In this document: positions 26,523 through 36,822 of the stretch, piece after piece
Numbering within the stretch: position 1 is the first letter of the stretch
How the letters are laid out: each line of letters starts with the position of its first letter
Assembly (NCBI GenBank): GCA_946998115.1
Contig: CAMPYB010000003.1
Span: forward strand, 1 to 64,000
From: an uncultured Actinomyces sp.
GTDB taxonomy: Bacteria; Actinomycetota; Actinomycetes; Actinomycetales; Actinomycetaceae
Reading direction: 5' to 3'
DNA: 64,000 nucleotides
Notes under the pieces: generated by a model
Database searches by the model: none
The model's input: the letters and a program-made list of their open reading frames with translations, nothing else
What the model was told of the DNA's origin: nothing
Made by a program: the position numbers and the translations under genes

Positions 26523-27914
26523 ATGACTTTATTCGAAATAGATGATGGCAAACTTGTTTGCGCACAGTTCGGGAGAAAAATTAAAGGCAATATTCCTGAA
26601 AATATACTGAAAAGTGTGAGAGAACAGGTATTGCAGATTATTGATTTTAATTTATTTCCTGTTTCGTGGATAAAAACTGATGAATTGTGCGCTATGCCTA
26701 GTGATATGCCTCAAAATGATGTGGCTCAAAAGCGTTTGGTTGCATTTGATAATTCAGGTCAACTTGTGATTGTGGAAGTTGTTTCTATTTTAAATTCTAA
26801 AGCTTTAACGGATTCTTTGTCATTTTTATCACGTGTTTCTAATTTGCCTTGGCGACAGATAGCTAATTTTTATCCGACGGGTGTGCAATCATTTGCTAAT
26901 GATTGGATGAGTTTTCGCGATACTAATCCAGTTAGTACAGTTTCTGTTCCTCGTTTAATCTTAGTTGTGGATACAGTTGAATCGTCTATGCGTCCAGCTT
27001 TGAGTATTCTTTTAGAGTCAGGTATTGCTATTTTTGAGTTAGATATGCGTATTATGTCTAATGGTAGGAAATTCTTGGAAGTGTCACGGCTTGCTAATTC
27101 TGCTGGAAAACCTAGTGTTGAAAATATGTTACTCGCGGGCTCTAACGTTGGTTATTTGGAATCTGAATTTGGGTCTAAAACATCTACTGGAAATATTTCA
27201 AAATTAGAAGTTTCTGAAAATAACACTCCTTCTGATCTACATAAAAACTCTGCTCTTCATAACTTTTCTGAATCGAATGAAAATAATAATTATCCTAAAT
27301 ATAGTTATAGTTCAAATGATAAAACAAATACTGGCGAAGCTTATGTTGAATCTGCTAAACATGGTAATCGTTATTCGCGTCGTTTTGAACGAAAAGTAGC
27401 ACATAGTAAGCATAAAAGCAGTGGCAGTAATTTTACGACTAAACCAATTTTAAACAATGAAAAACTTTGTGATTCAACATCGCTTTTGAAATCTTCAACT
27501 TGTGCAAAAGAAGATTCTGCTTTACATACGCGTTCACATTCAGCTCCGATTGATGAACCAAAAACTATTTCTTCAATAACTAATCAAGAATTTGTGCCAG
27601 TTGGATTCGATGCTCATGGTTTGGCTGTTATTTCAGCTTTGAGCGATGAAGATAAAATTAGCTTGTACATGCCATCAATATGCAAGAATGGAGTTTTCGG
27701 TTTCTTGAAAAATGGTGAGATCCACGCTATTAACGCAGTTTTTGATGATGCAAACAAAGTGTATTTAGCTGTTGCTGACTATTTTATGATAACTTTGGAT
27801 AGTCGTATTCACCCAAATAGCGGATGGGATGCTATTAAACTTGGTGCAGTAAATGGACCTAGCATAACTGAAGCTATTCGTGAGATAAATTATAAAGGCA
27901 CTATGAAAATTTAA
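26523..27914 (+). CDS. Conserved actinobacterial protein of unknown function
   Basis: The product is about 463 residues in three parts. An N-terminal region of about 200 residues begins MTLFEIDDGKLVCAQFGRK and includes PRLILVVDTVESSMRPALSIL and MSNGRKFLEV, phrases shared by conserved actinobacterial unknowns. A central Ser/Asn/Lys-rich linker (about 210-350) looks disordered. The C-terminal block of about 100 residues (VPVGFDAHGLAVISALSDEDK) ends in HPNSGWDAIKLG. The frame opens at a GTG at 26487, but AGGG at 26513-26516 suits the ATG at 26523 best. No catalytic motif is evident; a nuclease-like fold is possible but unproven. Confidence 0.6.
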   Translation: MTLFEIDDGKLVCAQFGRKIKGNIPENILKSVREQVLQIIDFNLFPVSWIKTDELCAMPSDMPQNDVAQKRLVAFDNSGQLVIVEVVSILNSKALTDSLSFLSRVSNLPWRQIANFYPTGVQSFANDWMSFRDTNPVSTVSVPRLILVVDTVESSMRPALSILLESGIAIFELDMRIMSNGRKFLEVSRLANSAGKPSVENMLLAGSNVGYLESEFGSKTSTGNISKLEVSENNTPSDLHKNSALHNFSESNENNNYPKYSYSSNDKTNTGEAYVESAKHGNRYSRRFERKVAHSKHKSSGSNFTTKPILNNEKLCDSTSLLKSSTCAKEDSALHTRSHSAPIDEPKTISSITNQEFVPVGFDAHGLAVISALSDEDKISLYMPSICKNGVFGFLKNGEIHAINAVFDDANKVYLAVADYFMITLDSRIHPNSGWDAIKLGAVNGPSITEAIREINYKGTMKI

Positions 27915-27935
27915 AATATTATATAAGCAGTGAAT

Positions 27936-27960
27936 ATAGCAGGGTGTATTGCTATAAAAA
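27936..27960 (+). terminator. Weak terminator-like hairpin
   Basis: ATAGCA (27936-27941) pairs with TGCTAT (27950-27955). It is followed by AAAAAG rather than a T-run on the plus strand. It lies between convergent genes. Confidence 0.3.
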
Positions 27961-28019
27961 GTTTAATGTTTTATGCATTATTCATTAAATTTTTGTGCTT
28001 TTTATTTTCTGAGCAATGT

Positions 28020-29060
28020 TCAGTGTCCAGTTATATACATTCTTATCCATCGTCTCAGCTGAGCGTAGTAGTCTTGTCGTACGTCAGGATCTGATAATGT
28101 TAAGTCGTGTTTCCCTGGGAATCTATCTATTGTTATGTGCGGTCCAAGGTTTACGGCTCTTTGCATTATAAGATCAGTATTTAATACTGTGTCGGCTCTT
28201 CGCATTGCAGGAGTCCATTTCTTTTGGAATATCCAATTTGTTGAACAGGCTAAGTGTATTGGGCATGTTATTTCTAATCCTTTAGCAACTGTTTTTTGTG
28301 CTTTTAATATGGCTTTTAGCCATCCTGCATATGCTGGTGCATTTTCACTAATTTTCCAGTTTTCATTTATTTCGTATCCTATTACGGATGGATCTTCAGG
28401 GTAGTTTTCTAAATGTGTTGGCAATTTTCCATCAGATTGTTTCCATCCTTTAAGTGAGTGTGAATAATGGTTTAATCCGCCAGTATTTATATTTGATTTT
28501 GGGTTTTTTATACTGATTAGGCTTAAAAAGAATTGTAATATTGGGCGTTTTCGTGCGCCGATTTGTAATTCTAACCATGGGGAATTTAGGATTAAGCCTG
28601 ATAGCTTGTTTGGATGTCTATGTGCCCAAAGTGCTGCAGTTAAGCCTCCTGTGGAATGTCCCATTAATACTAGAGGTATGTTTTTTCCAAGTTCAGTGTG
28701 TATTATTTTTAGGCATGCTTTAATGTCATTATCGTATGTTTTTAAGTTATTTATGTATGCGAAACTTTGATATGGGCGCAAGCTTCTGCCGTATTTGCGT
28801 AGGTCGACAGCGTAGAAAGCTCCTGCGCATTCTGTTATTTGTTCTGCTAGTTCCGTTTGGAAAAAATAGTCGTTCCAACCATGTATGTATAGCATTGCAA
28901 ATGCTGGTTTTGGAAGATTTTTATTTTTGTATTTAGGATTTTTTGCACTTCTGTGTGCTATTAGTGTGCATACTACTTCTCCTTCTTGGTCGTGACCTAG
29001 TGGAATTGTAGTTTGTTCATATCCTTCACCTAGTATATCTGTTGTCCATTCTATATTCAT
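28020..29060 (-). CDS. Alpha/beta hydrolase (lysophospholipase-like, S33-type)
   Basis: The 346-residue protein has the oxyanion motif MLYIHGWNDYF, nucleophile elbow MGHSTGGLTAALWAHRHP (Ser near residue 147), and a C-terminal His in FPGKHDLTLSDPDVR. Its layout matches Hydrolase_4 / monoacylglycerol-lipase-like enzymes of Actinobacteria. No signal peptide is seen, so it is probably cytoplasmic. Substrate is unknown. It is divergent from the NlpC/P60 gene, with a 200-bp region between. Confidence 0.8.
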   Translation of the reverse strand: MNIEWTTDILGEGYEQTTIPLGHDQEGEVVCTLIAHRSAKNPKYKNKNLPKPAFAMLYIHGWNDYFFQTELAEQITECAGAFYAVDLRKYGRSLRPYQSFAYINNLKTYDNDIKACLKIIHTELGKNIPLVLMGHSTGGLTAALWAHRHPNKLSGLILNSPWLELQIGARKRPILQFFLSLISIKNPKSNINTGGLNHYSHSLKGWKQSDGKLPTHLENYPEDPSVIGYEINENWKISENAPAYAGWLKAILKAQKTVAKGLEITCPIHLACSTNWIFQKKWTPAMRRADTVLNTDLIMQRAVNLGPHITIDRFPGKHDLTLSDPDVRQDYYAQLRRWIRMYITGH

Positions 29061-29263
29061 TTTAGTTTTCTTTGTTGTAGTTATTGAGTATTTCCCTATT
29101 TCAGTCTAATATATTCCGTGTTCTTATTGTTAATAATGTTAAAGATGTGAAAATTGTTGCATAATTTTAATAAATTAGTTAGCCTTAAAAAAATGGCTAT
29201 GTGTTTGTCTATCCTTTATGATAAATGCATAAAATTATCCTAAATGTCAACTTAGGGGGCTTA

Positions 29264-30553
29264 GTGTCTAATTCATCGCGCAAACGCAATAATTTTTTGC
29301 GTAGCACCGGAATAGCAGTATCAGCATTACTTGTTGCAAGTTCTGTAATTGTTCCAACTTATGCTGCACCTAATAATGATCCGGTTGCTCGTGCAAGGGC
29401 AGAAGAAAACAGAGTTGCTCGCTCTATTTCTGCAATTGAAGCAGAATTAGCAAAAGTATCTACAAAAGCTCAAGAAAATATACGTCATGCACAAGTAGCT
29501 GACCAAAATTATATGAAGGCTCAAGATAGTTTAGATTTCGCTACTGAAAAAGCTGATAAGCTGAAAGAAGAAGCTAATAAAGCTCGCGAATTAGTACGCA
29601 AAGCTAAACAAGAGATGAGCTATATTAGTTCGACTATTTATCGTCAAGGATCGGGCTCCGTTTCCTCTGTAGAGCCTTATATAACCGCTGACGGTTTAGA
29701 AGATTTATATATCCGAAAAGTAGCGGTTGAAATATTTGGTGCTAAAGCTGACGCTAAATTACAAACTGTATCTGCATTGCAAGAAGTTGCGAATGTGATC
29801 AGTAAACGTGAGCAAAAAGCATTAACAGAAAAACGTAAAGCAACACAAGATTTGAAAGATCGCGCAGATGTTGCTAAAGACGCTTCAAAAGATGCTTTAA
29901 ATCAAGTAAAAGCTTCCCAAAATAAAAGAGAAGATTTAATTAAAGAGTTAGCGCAAAAACGCGGAGTAACTGTACAAGCTGAACGTGAACGACAAGCAGC
30001 TATTGATCAGCAGCGTCGTGATCGTGAAAATGCTGAAGCTCGTCGTCGTGCTGAGCAACAAGCTACTTTGCCAGCTCCTGCACCTGCTCCGGCTCCTCGT
30101 CCGGCACCTGCTCCAGCTCCTGCTCCTCGTCCAGCTCCGGCACCTGCTCCGGCTCCTCGTCCGGCTCCAGCTCCAGCTCCGGCACCTGCACCTAATGGTA
30201 ATGTCGCTGGTGCAGCTATCAGCTTTGCTCGTTCAAAGATAGGCTTGCCATATATTTGGGGAGGTACAGGTCCTGGCGGATATGACTGTTCTGGATTAGT
30301 TTTGCGTGCTTTCCAGTACGCTGGTGTATATTTGCCACGTGTTGCAGAATCCCAATATTGGGCTACAAGGCGTGTGCCATTAAACCAAATACAGCCAGGT
30401 GATTTATTATTCTGGGGTAGGCCAGGTAATATTTATCACGTAGCTATTTATGTTGGTGGTGGTCGCATGATTGAAGCACCTATGCCTGGTATGAGCGTGC
30501 ACGAAGTTCCAGTTTATTACTCTAATATAATGCCTTATGCTGGTAGAGTATAA
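29264..30553 (+). CDS. Secreted NlpC/P60 peptidoglycan hydrolase with coiled coil
   Basis: This 429-residue secreted protein resembles RipA/RpfB-associated D,L-endopeptidases that cut peptidoglycan stem peptides during division. A basic signal peptide ends near PTYAAP. A long coiled coil (about residues 45-260) is followed by an Ala/Pro/Arg linker made of repeated PAPAPAP units (about 269-306). The NlpC/P60 domain has Cys342 in GGYDCSGL and His392 in IYHVAIYV. AGGGGG at 29254-29259 sets a GTG start at 29264; an upstream ATG of the frame is unsupported. A strong terminator follows. Confidence 0.9.
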   Translation: MSNSSRKRNNFLRSTGIAVSALLVASSVIVPTYAAPNNDPVARARAEENRVARSISAIEAELAKVSTKAQENIRHAQVADQNYMKAQDSLDFATEKADKLKEEANKARELVRKAKQEMSYISSTIYRQGSGSVSSVEPYITADGLEDLYIRKVAVEIFGAKADAKLQTVSALQEVANVISKREQKALTEKRKATQDLKDRADVAKDASKDALNQVKASQNKREDLIKELAQKRGVTVQAERERQAAIDQQRRDRENAEARRRAEQQATLPAPAPAPAPRPAPAPAPAPRPAPAPAPAPRPAPAPAPAPAPNGNVAGAAISFARSKIGLPYIWGGTGPGGYDCSGLVLRAFQYAGVYLPRVAESQYWATRRVPLNQIQPGDLLFWGRPGNIYHVAIYVGGGRMIEAPMPGMSVHEVPVYYSNIMPYAGRV

Positions 30554-30582
30554 AGCATATTGAATAATAAAGTTTAAGTTTT

Positions 30583-30616
30583 TAGTGGCTCGATATTTTC
30601 GAGCCACTATTTTTGT
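30583..30616 (+). terminator. Rho-independent terminator after the NlpC/P60 gene
   Basis: A perfect 11-bp stem is formed by TAGTGGCTCGA (30583-30593) and TCGAGCCACTA (30599-30609), followed by TTTTTG. Confidence 0.9.
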
Positions 30617-30630
30617 ATATCAGCTATTGT

Positions 30631-31770
30631 TTATTTTATCGGAGAGTAAAATGGTACTTTAATATAATTTTTTAAATTTTCTATTTTATTTGCACCTTTT
30701 ATTTCAATGTATTTATTTGTATCCGCATTTAGTAAATTATCGATTGAATCTAATATTTTACTGGTAATATCGTTTGCTGGATAGGAATTTTTTTTCAGTG
30801 CTTTTAAAATAATTCCTTTCCTTATAGATTCGGGAAGAAGCTTTAATTCATTTTTAGGTATGAATATTGTTTTTTCTTTTATATCATTATTGTTTGAATT
30901 GTTTAGTTTACTATCATAATTTTTAAAGCAAAGTTTTTCAAAATACATTTGATATATAAATTCTAAAGCTTGGTTATCTTTTTGCGCTAATTTTGCTGTT
31001 CTTGCAAGAGACGTTATAACATTTTGTTGTAAACTTTTGCTTAATAAAGGAATTATTTTGTGTCTTATTGCTACTCGTAAAAGAGTGTTTCCATTTGCAG
31101 TTTTCCAACTGCTATTTAAATAATTTGTTTCGTCGATTACGTAGTCGATTCCATAATCTTCACAACATTTTTCCGTTTCGTTTCTTGTTATTTCTAAAAA
31201 AGGTCTCACAACGTTTAGATTGAAAATTTTTCCTTGTGGATGTATTGATGATAAACTTTTTACGCTTGAACCACGTGCTAGTCTGAGAAGGACTGTTTCA
31301 GCTTGGTCATTCATAGTGTGCGCTGTAAAAATATAGCATTTTCCGTTTGGATTTTTTTCTCTATTTATTGATTCATATTGTTTAGAAATTTCATATATTG
31401 CTTCATATCTTTTAATTCTTGCGTTTGCTTCTGGCCCTTTATTGTCATCGTTATCTATGGATATCGTTACTACATGTGTTTTATAACCTATTTTTTGTAG
31501 TTGTTTTGATACTTTTTCGGCTTCTAATCTGCTATTTTTTCTAATTGAATGGTCTACTGTTACAGTTACAGTGTTAATGTGCATTTTTTCTGTTACGTGT
31601 TTTGCAGAAAGTGCTAATGCCATGGAATCTGCGCCTCCGCTTACAGCTAAAATTATTGTGTCTTGTGATGTTATATTTGCGTTTTTAATAGTTTGTCTTA
31701 TAGCGGAGCGTAATTTTACTATTGTTTTCGTAAGTTTGAGATGTTTTTTGTTTTCCAACATTTTCATCAT
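30631..31770 (-). CDS. tilS: tRNA(Ile)-lysidine synthase
   Basis: TilS converts C34 of the CAU-anticodon tRNA-Ile to lysidine so that it reads AUA. The 379-residue protein has the PP-loop ILAVSGGADSMALAL and the family blocks VDHSIRKNSRLEAE and HTMNDQAETVLLRLARGS. GGGA lies just upstream of two candidate ATGs (31770 and 31767). It is followed upstream on the same strand by dacB, the usual actinobacterial neighbour. Confidence 0.93.
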   Translation of the reverse strand: MMKMLENKKHLKLTKTIVKLRSAIRQTIKNANITSQDTIILAVSGGADSMALALSAKHVTEKMHINTVTVTVDHSIRKNSRLEAEKVSKQLQKIGYKTHVVTISIDNDDNKGPEANARIKRYEAIYEISKQYESINREKNPNGKCYIFTAHTMNDQAETVLLRLARGSSVKSLSSIHPQGKIFNLNVVRPFLEITRNETEKCCEDYGIDYVIDETNYLNSSWKTANGNTLLRVAIRHKIIPLLSKSLQQNVITSLARTAKLAQKDNQALEFIYQMYFEKLCFKNYDSKLNNSNNNDIKEKTIFIPKNELKLLPESIRKGIILKALKKNSYPANDITSKILDSIDNLLNADTNKYIEIKGANKIENLKNYIKVPFYSPIK

Positions 31771-31862
31771 TTCCCGATTTTGTTTTCAATTTTTTGCTTT
31801 TTATTTCCAACTTTTATAATATTTGTTTGCTTTTTGAAATTTCCATATGTCCTGTGTATGAA

Positions 31863-33251
31863 TTATAAATTTTGTATATCTGTTATGAGATTGTCTAGAA
31901 TTGTACGCACTTGCCACGTGTTATTTTTATTATATCCGTGTGTGTTTACTGAGAAAATTAGTGTGCGTCCTGTGCGTGTATACATTATTCCAGATAATGA
32001 TGAAGTATCAGTTAGTGTTCCAGTTTTTGCTAATATTTTACCTGGTATTTGTGTGAAACGATTTTGTAATGTTCCGTCTGTTCCTGCAATTGGTAAATCG
32101 TCTATTATACTATAAATATTTTTTTCATCTTTGCTTACTTTTGTTAAAGCGTCAACGAGTGTGTTTGTTGTAACTTTATTTTCAGGTGACAGTCCGCTAG
32201 CGTCTCTTAATTTCAAGTTTTTCGTGTCTATTTTTAGTGAGCGTAATTTGTTTATAATATATTTTGTTGTAGCAGTAAAAGTATTATTGTATTTATCATG
32301 CATTGCACCAGCTCTTGTGAGAACTTCTATCATAGTGTTATCAGAATTTTTAAGTGTCGTTTTGGTAATATTTTTTATAGTATCTGAATGTATTTTTCCC
32401 ACAAGTTTTGTATTTTTGGGTGTGTGTACTTGTGTTTGCATATTTTGAACGTTTATTCCTAAATTGGTTAAGTGTTGTGAGAAAGTGTTTTTAATATTTT
32501 GTGTAGGATCTGTGTCAAATGCTTTTTGATCAGGTGTGAGCATTTTGTTGATAGCTATTGAAGTTACTAGTCCAACATTTGTTTGTAAATCATATTTTTC
32601 CCAATCGGGTAATGTTTTTTCATTTCCCATATATGTATCATCAATTTTTAAATTTACTGTTGTTATATGTTTTTTCTGTAAAATTTTTGCAGTATCTTCT
32701 GCAAGTGTAAGTAGTCCCGCATATTGTGTTTGTGAGCTTACATCGGTGTGATTCGGGTTTAATAGTATGTCACCGTTAGATTTTATGTAAAGATTATTTT
32801 TTTTATCTATTCTTGTTTCAGTAGTAAATCTATAATTTGGTTTTAGTGTTTGTAAATTGGCGATTGCAGATAATATTTTGGTTGATGAAGCGACAGGCAT
32901 TGCTTTTTCGCCATTTAGTGAGTACAAAATTTTATTGGTAAATGGATCTTTTATTGTAAGTGATGTGAATGAAGAATATGTGTTTAGTAGTTGTAATTTT
33001 TGTTCCACAGTTTGTGCTAGTTGATCGTGTGTTATAGGTGTGCTATTTGGATCCCATTTTTTTATTGGAGCGTGAATTTCTTTTTTTTGTGGAATATTTT
33101 TAGATATATTTATATTTTTTTGTGTTTTTTGATAGTGGGAGTCAAAGAAAGGGTTTTGTATATATCCAAAAAATGCACATATAAAATATGCTATTAGCGA
33201 TAAGAATATTACTATTATGCCAGTTATTGGAATAATTATTTTTTTATTCAT
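31863..33251 (-). CDS. dacB: D-alanyl-D-alanine carboxypeptidase/endopeptidase (PBP4, S13)
   Basis: This 462-residue class C penicillin-binding protein trims peptidoglycan stem peptides. An N-terminal membrane helix (residues 5-30) is followed by the S13 domain with catalytic SxxK (MPVASSTKILSA), SxN (NSDNTM) and KTG (LAKTGTLTDTSSLSG). The region between is the usual PBP4 insertion. No clear ribosome binding site is seen. It is divergent from ppa. Confidence 0.92.
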   Translation of the reverse strand: MNKKIIIPITGIIVIFLSLIAYFICAFFGYIQNPFFDSHYQKTQKNINISKNIPQKKEIHAPIKKWDPNSTPITHDQLAQTVEQKLQLLNTYSSFTSLTIKDPFTNKILYSLNGEKAMPVASSTKILSAIANLQTLKPNYRFTTETRIDKKNNLYIKSNGDILLNPNHTDVSSQTQYAGLLTLAEDTAKILQKKHITTVNLKIDDTYMGNEKTLPDWEKYDLQTNVGLVTSIAINKMLTPDQKAFDTDPTQNIKNTFSQHLTNLGINVQNMQTQVHTPKNTKLVGKIHSDTIKNITKTTLKNSDNTMIEVLTRAGAMHDKYNNTFTATTKYIINKLRSLKIDTKNLKLRDASGLSPENKVTTNTLVDALTKVSKDEKNIYSIIDDLPIAGTDGTLQNRFTQIPGKILAKTGTLTDTSSLSGIMYTRTGRTLIFSVNTHGYNKNNTWQVRTILDNLITDIQNL

Positions 33252-33361
33252 AATCGCTATATCACTTTCAATATTTTAGTTTATTTTAATACTGTATAAT
33301 ATTATATTAGCATTATTACATGTTGTTTATGTTTTGAATTTTGTATTTGAAAGGTAATGTT

Positions 33362-33847
33362 GTGGAATTTGATGTAATGGTTGAAATACCTAAAGGTAGT
33401 CGTAATAAATATGAAGTTGATCATGAAACTGGACGTATTTATTTAGATCGCTTGTTGTATACTTCAACTTGTTATCCTGATGATTATGGTTTTATTGAAG
33501 GTACATTGGGTGAAGATGGAGATCCTTTGGATGCTCTAGTTTTACTTGAAGAACCTACTTTCCCTGGTTGTGTTATACATTGTCGTGCTTTAGGTGTTTT
33601 ACGCATGGTTGATGAAAGTGGCGGTGACGATAAAATTTTATGTGTACCAGTTGCTGATAAACGTGCTGATTGGCGTAAAGACATTTCGGATGTTTCAGAT
33701 TTTCATTTGTCTCAAATTCAGCACTTTTTCAAGGTTTATAAGGATTTAGAACCAGGAAAAGAAGTTTTGTCTTGTGCTGATTGGTCAGGAAAAGATGAAG
33801 CTGAAAAGATTATTGTAGATGCTATTGAGCGCGCTAAGCATGCTTAA
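33362..33847 (+). CDS. ppa: Inorganic pyrophosphatase
   Basis: This 161-residue family I soluble pyrophosphatase hydrolyses PPi from biosynthetic reactions. Markers are [20 protein letters not shown], the metal-binding [15 protein letters not shown] motif ([13 protein letters not shown]) and KDLEPGKEV. Family members start MEFDV, which here corresponds to a GTG at 33362 preceded by AAAGGT at 33350-33355. The longer frame beginning TTG at 33341 is probably not used. A terminator follows. Confidence 0.93.
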   Translation: MEFDVMVEIPKGSRNKYEVDHETGRIYLDRLLYTSTCYPDDYGFIEGTLGEDGDPLDALVLLEEPTFPGCVIHCRALGVLRMVDESGGDDKILCVPVADKRADWRKDISDVSDFHLSQIQHFFKVYKDLEPGKEVLSCADWSGKDEAEKIIVDAIERAKHA

Positions 33848-33852
33848 AAGAT

Positions 33853-33886
33853 TTTGCTCCACTTTTGTGGAGCAAAGTTTGTATTT
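33853..33886 (+). terminator. Rho-independent terminator after ppa
   Basis: TTTGCTCCAC (33853-33862) pairs perfectly with GTGGAGCAAA (33867-33876) around a TTTT loop, followed by GTTTGTATTTATTT. Confidence 0.85.
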
Positions 33887-34043
33887 ATTTGCTTATAATG
33901 AAATTTTTTGTTTTTTTGGCTTAAACATAATGTTTTAAAATATTTTTGTTTTTAAATTGTGTGCTTTTCATATATAATTCACATTTTTTAACTATATTAA
34001 GTTACTCTTATAGAAGTACGTTTTTTGTTTTAAGGGGATTATC

Positions 34044-34598
34044 TTGGACGCTAAAGATATGGGTGCTGATTTAGAAAAAGTTCTTATAACGCAAGAGCAA
34101 ATTAATGCTCGCCTTAGTGAAATGGCATCTGAAATTGATAAAGATTATAAAGGTAAAACTATTTTAGTTGTTGGAGTTTTACGTGGAGCTGTAATGGTAG
34201 TTGCTGATTTAACACGTAAATTACATTCTGATATTGAAATGGATTGGATGGCGGTTTCTTCTTATGGTGCTGGCACAAAATCTAGTGGTGTAGTGCGCAT
34301 TTTGAAAGATTTAGATACTGATGTTGCAGGCAGGGATGTTCTTATTATTGAGGATATAATTGATTCTGGTTTGACTTTGCAATGGTTGCGTGAAAATTTA
34401 AGTGCTCGTGGTGCAAATTCTGTTGAAATAGCAACTCTTTTGCGTAAGCCTGAAGCTATTAAAATTGATGTTGATGTCAAATATTTAGGTTTTGATATAC
34501 CTAATGAATTTGTTATTGGTTACGGATTAGATTATGCTGAACGTTATCGTAATTTACCTTTCATTGGAACTTTAGCGAAACATGTTTATGGAGGATAA
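34044..34598 (+). CDS. hpt: Hypoxanthine phosphoribosyltransferase
   Basis: This 184-residue purine salvage enzyme makes IMP/GMP from hypoxanthine or guanine and PRPP. The PRPP-binding motif is [17 protein letters not shown], with [16 protein letters not shown] and [13 protein letters not shown] as family blocks. It starts at a TTG at 34044 because AAGGGGAT at 34032-34039 is ideally placed; the next ATG (34059) is too far from it. The stop codon overlaps the ftsH start by one base. Confidence 0.93.
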   Translation: MDAKDMGADLEKVLITQEQINARLSEMASEIDKDYKGKTILVVGVLRGAVMVVADLTRKLHSDIEMDWMAVSSYGAGTKSSGVVRILKDLDTDVAGRDVLIIEDIIDSGLTLQWLRENLSARGANSVEIATLLRKPEAIKIDVDVKYLGFDIPNEFVIGYGLDYAERYRNLPFIGTLAKHVYGG

Positions 34599-36736
34599 TG
34601 CCTGTGTCAGATGAAAAAAAGACAAATAAAGCGAAAGATGTAGCTAAAAAACCTGCTCTTTGGCTTACAATATTGCTTTTAGTTTTGTTTGGTACGTGGA
34701 TTTATGGGTTTATGACTTCTCCGCGTTCTATTGATACGTCAGAGGGTATGTCTTTACTAAAAGGTAAAACTGTTGAGCGTGCTGTTGTTAATGAGAGTAC
34801 ACACACTGTTGTTTTAGATTTGTCTAAAGATTATATTTCTTCTAAAAAAGGAACTTTGGGTGGTAAACAAAATTTGGGTAAAAAAGTTACTTTCTTTTAT
34901 GTGACACCTCAAGGACCTGATATTGTTAAGGCTGTTTCGGAAGCGAAATTATCTAAAGGATATGATTCTACTTATCCTGTTGAAACGTGGGTTTCAAGAT
35001 TAGTTCCACTTGTGCTTCCTATAATACTTCTATTCGGTTTGCTTGTATGGTTCTCTTCTCGCATGCAAGGCAGTGGCGTTATGGGAATTACGAAGAATAA
35101 GATTAAGAAGTTTTCTAAAGAAAATTCTTCAGTAACTTTCAAAGATGTTGCTGGTGTTGATGAGGCATTAGAAGAGTTACAAGAAATTCGTGAATTTTTG
35201 ATAAACCCTAAGAAATTTCATGATGTTGGCGCTAAAATTCCTAAAGGTGTTTTATTATATGGCCCTCCAGGTACTGGTAAAACATTGTTAGCTAGAGCGT
35301 TGGCAGGTGAAACAAATGTTCCTTTCTTCACTATGTCTGGTTCTGAATTTGTTGAAATGTTCGTTGGTGTGGGTGCTTCTCGAGTTCGTGAATTATTTGA
35401 AGAAGCTAAAAAAGATGCTCCATCTATTGTCTTTGTAGATGAAATCGACGCTGTTGGTCGTCATCGTGGTTCAGGAATGGGTGGCGGACATGATGAGCGT
35501 GAGCAAACTTTGAACCAGCTTCTAGTTGAAATGGACGGTTTTGATGATAAAACTAATGTGCTGTTAATTGCGGGTACAAACAGACCAGATGTGCTAGATC
35601 CTGCACTTTTGAGACCTGGACGTTTTGATCGTCAAATTTCTGTCGAGGCTCCTGATATTAAAGGGCGTGAAGCGATTTTGAAGATTCATGCTAAGAATAA
35701 GCCTTTAACTGATGATGTGGATTTATTTGCTGTAGCTAAGCGCACTCCTGGTTTTACTGGTGCTGACCTTGCGAATGTTTTGAATGAAGCAGCTTTATTA
35801 ACTGCTCGTTACAATGCTGATTTGATTGATAACAGGGCTTTGGACGAAGCTATTGATAGGGTTATTGCTGGTCCACAAAAACGTACACGTGTTATGAATG
35901 ATGCTGAAAAAACTATGACAGCTTATCATGAAGGTGGACACGCTTTGACAGCTGCGGCTTTGAGATATACGGATCCTGTAACTAAAGTCACTATTTTGCC
36001 ACGAGGTAAAGCTTTGGGATATACGATGGTTTTACCTATGGAAGATAGATATTCTAAGAGTAGAAATGAGCTGTTAGATGAGCTAGTTTATGCTATGGGT
36101 GGACGTGTTGCTGAAGAATTAGTTTATTTAGATCCTTCAACAGGTGCAGCTAATGATATTGAAAAAGCAACATCTACAGCACGTAATATGGTAACTACTT
36201 ATGGTATGACTAATGCTTTAGGTAGTGTGAAACTTGGTTCTACACGTGAAGAATATTATGGTGATAAAACGCAGGATTATTCAGATCACACTGCTATGCT
36301 GATTGACAATCAAGTGAAAGATTTACTTGATGCTGCGCATAGGGAAGCTTTGGAAATATTAATTCAGTATAGAGATGTATTGGATAAGCTTGTTTTGGAA
36401 TTGCTCGAAAAAGAAACTTTGAACGAAGCAGAACTTGCAGAAATTTTTAAAGATGTCGTAAAGCGTGAGCCACGTGAAGTATGGCGAGGTATTGAAGCAG
36501 ACTACGGTACTTATAGGGAGCCTGTATCTGTTGAAGATTTACCTGCAAGTGTTAGAGAAAATAAAACCAATATAAATACTGATAGCACTCAAAAAGTTGC
36601 TTCTAATAAAAATTGTGCTAACGCTGATGAATCTGCAGTATCTGAAAAAAAGAGTACTTGTGATTGCTATAAGTGTAAGGATAATTCAAATATTTCAAGC
36701 ACTAAAGAAAACTCTGACAGTAAAAATTCTAAATAG
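34598..36736 (+). CDS. ftsH: ATP-dependent zinc metalloprotease FtsH
   Basis: This 712-residue membrane AAA+ protease degrades misfolded membrane proteins and short-lived regulators. Two N-terminal membrane helices flank an extracytoplasmic domain. They are followed by Walker A GPPGTGKT, Walker B FVDEIDAV, the SRH region and zinc motif HEGGH at residues 444-448. The last 60 residues are a polar Ser/Asn/Lys tail containing an unusual CDCYKC cluster. GGAGG lies just before the ATG; a GTG six bases on is an alternative start. It overlaps hpt by one base and leads the folate genes. Confidence 0.95.
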   Translation: MPVSDEKKTNKAKDVAKKPALWLTILLLVLFGTWIYGFMTSPRSIDTSEGMSLLKGKTVERAVVNESTHTVVLDLSKDYISSKKGTLGGKQNLGKKVTFFYVTPQGPDIVKAVSEAKLSKGYDSTYPVETWVSRLVPLVLPIILLFGLLVWFSSRMQGSGVMGITKNKIKKFSKENSSVTFKDVAGVDEALEELQEIREFLINPKKFHDVGAKIPKGVLLYGPPGTGKTLLARALAGETNVPFFTMSGSEFVEMFVGVGASRVRELFEEAKKDAPSIVFVDEIDAVGRHRGSGMGGGHDEREQTLNQLLVEMDGFDDKTNVLLIAGTNRPDVLDPALLRPGRFDRQISVEAPDIKGREAILKIHAKNKPLTDDVDLFAVAKRTPGFTGADLANVLNEAALLTARYNADLIDNRALDEAIDRVIAGPQKRTRVMNDAEKTMTAYHEGGHALTAAALRYTDPVTKVTILPRGKALGYTMVLPMEDRYSKSRNELLDELVYAMGGRVAEELVYLDPSTGAANDIEKATSTARNMVTTYGMTNALGSVKLGSTREEYYGDKTQDYSDHTAMLIDNQVKDLLDAAHREALEILIQYRDVLDKLVLELLEKETLNEAELAEIFKDVVKREPREVWRGIEADYGTYREPVSVEDLPASVRENKTNINTDSTQKVASNKNCANADESAVSEKKSTCDCYKCKDNSNISSTKENSDSKNSK

Positions 36737-36755
36737 TATGTTGTATTAATAAAGT

Positions 36756-36800
36756 AGATTGTTATTTCTGAAATATTTTAGAAATAACAATCTTACTGAT
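36756..36800 (+). terminator. Long perfect hairpin between ftsH and folE
   Basis: AGATTGTTATTTCT (36756-36769) pairs perfectly over 14 bp with AGAAATAACAATCT (36780-36793). TACTGATTTTTAG follows, so this is either a weak terminator/attenuator or an mRNA-stability element separating ftsH from the folate genes. Confidence 0.6.
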
Positions 36801-36822
36801 TTTTAGTTGCGGAAGTTGTGCT

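Noticed and set aside
30070..30190. Ala/Pro repeat DNA as a CRISPR-like or mobile repeat
   Set aside because: It is in frame and encodes the PAPA linker of the NlpC/P60 protein.
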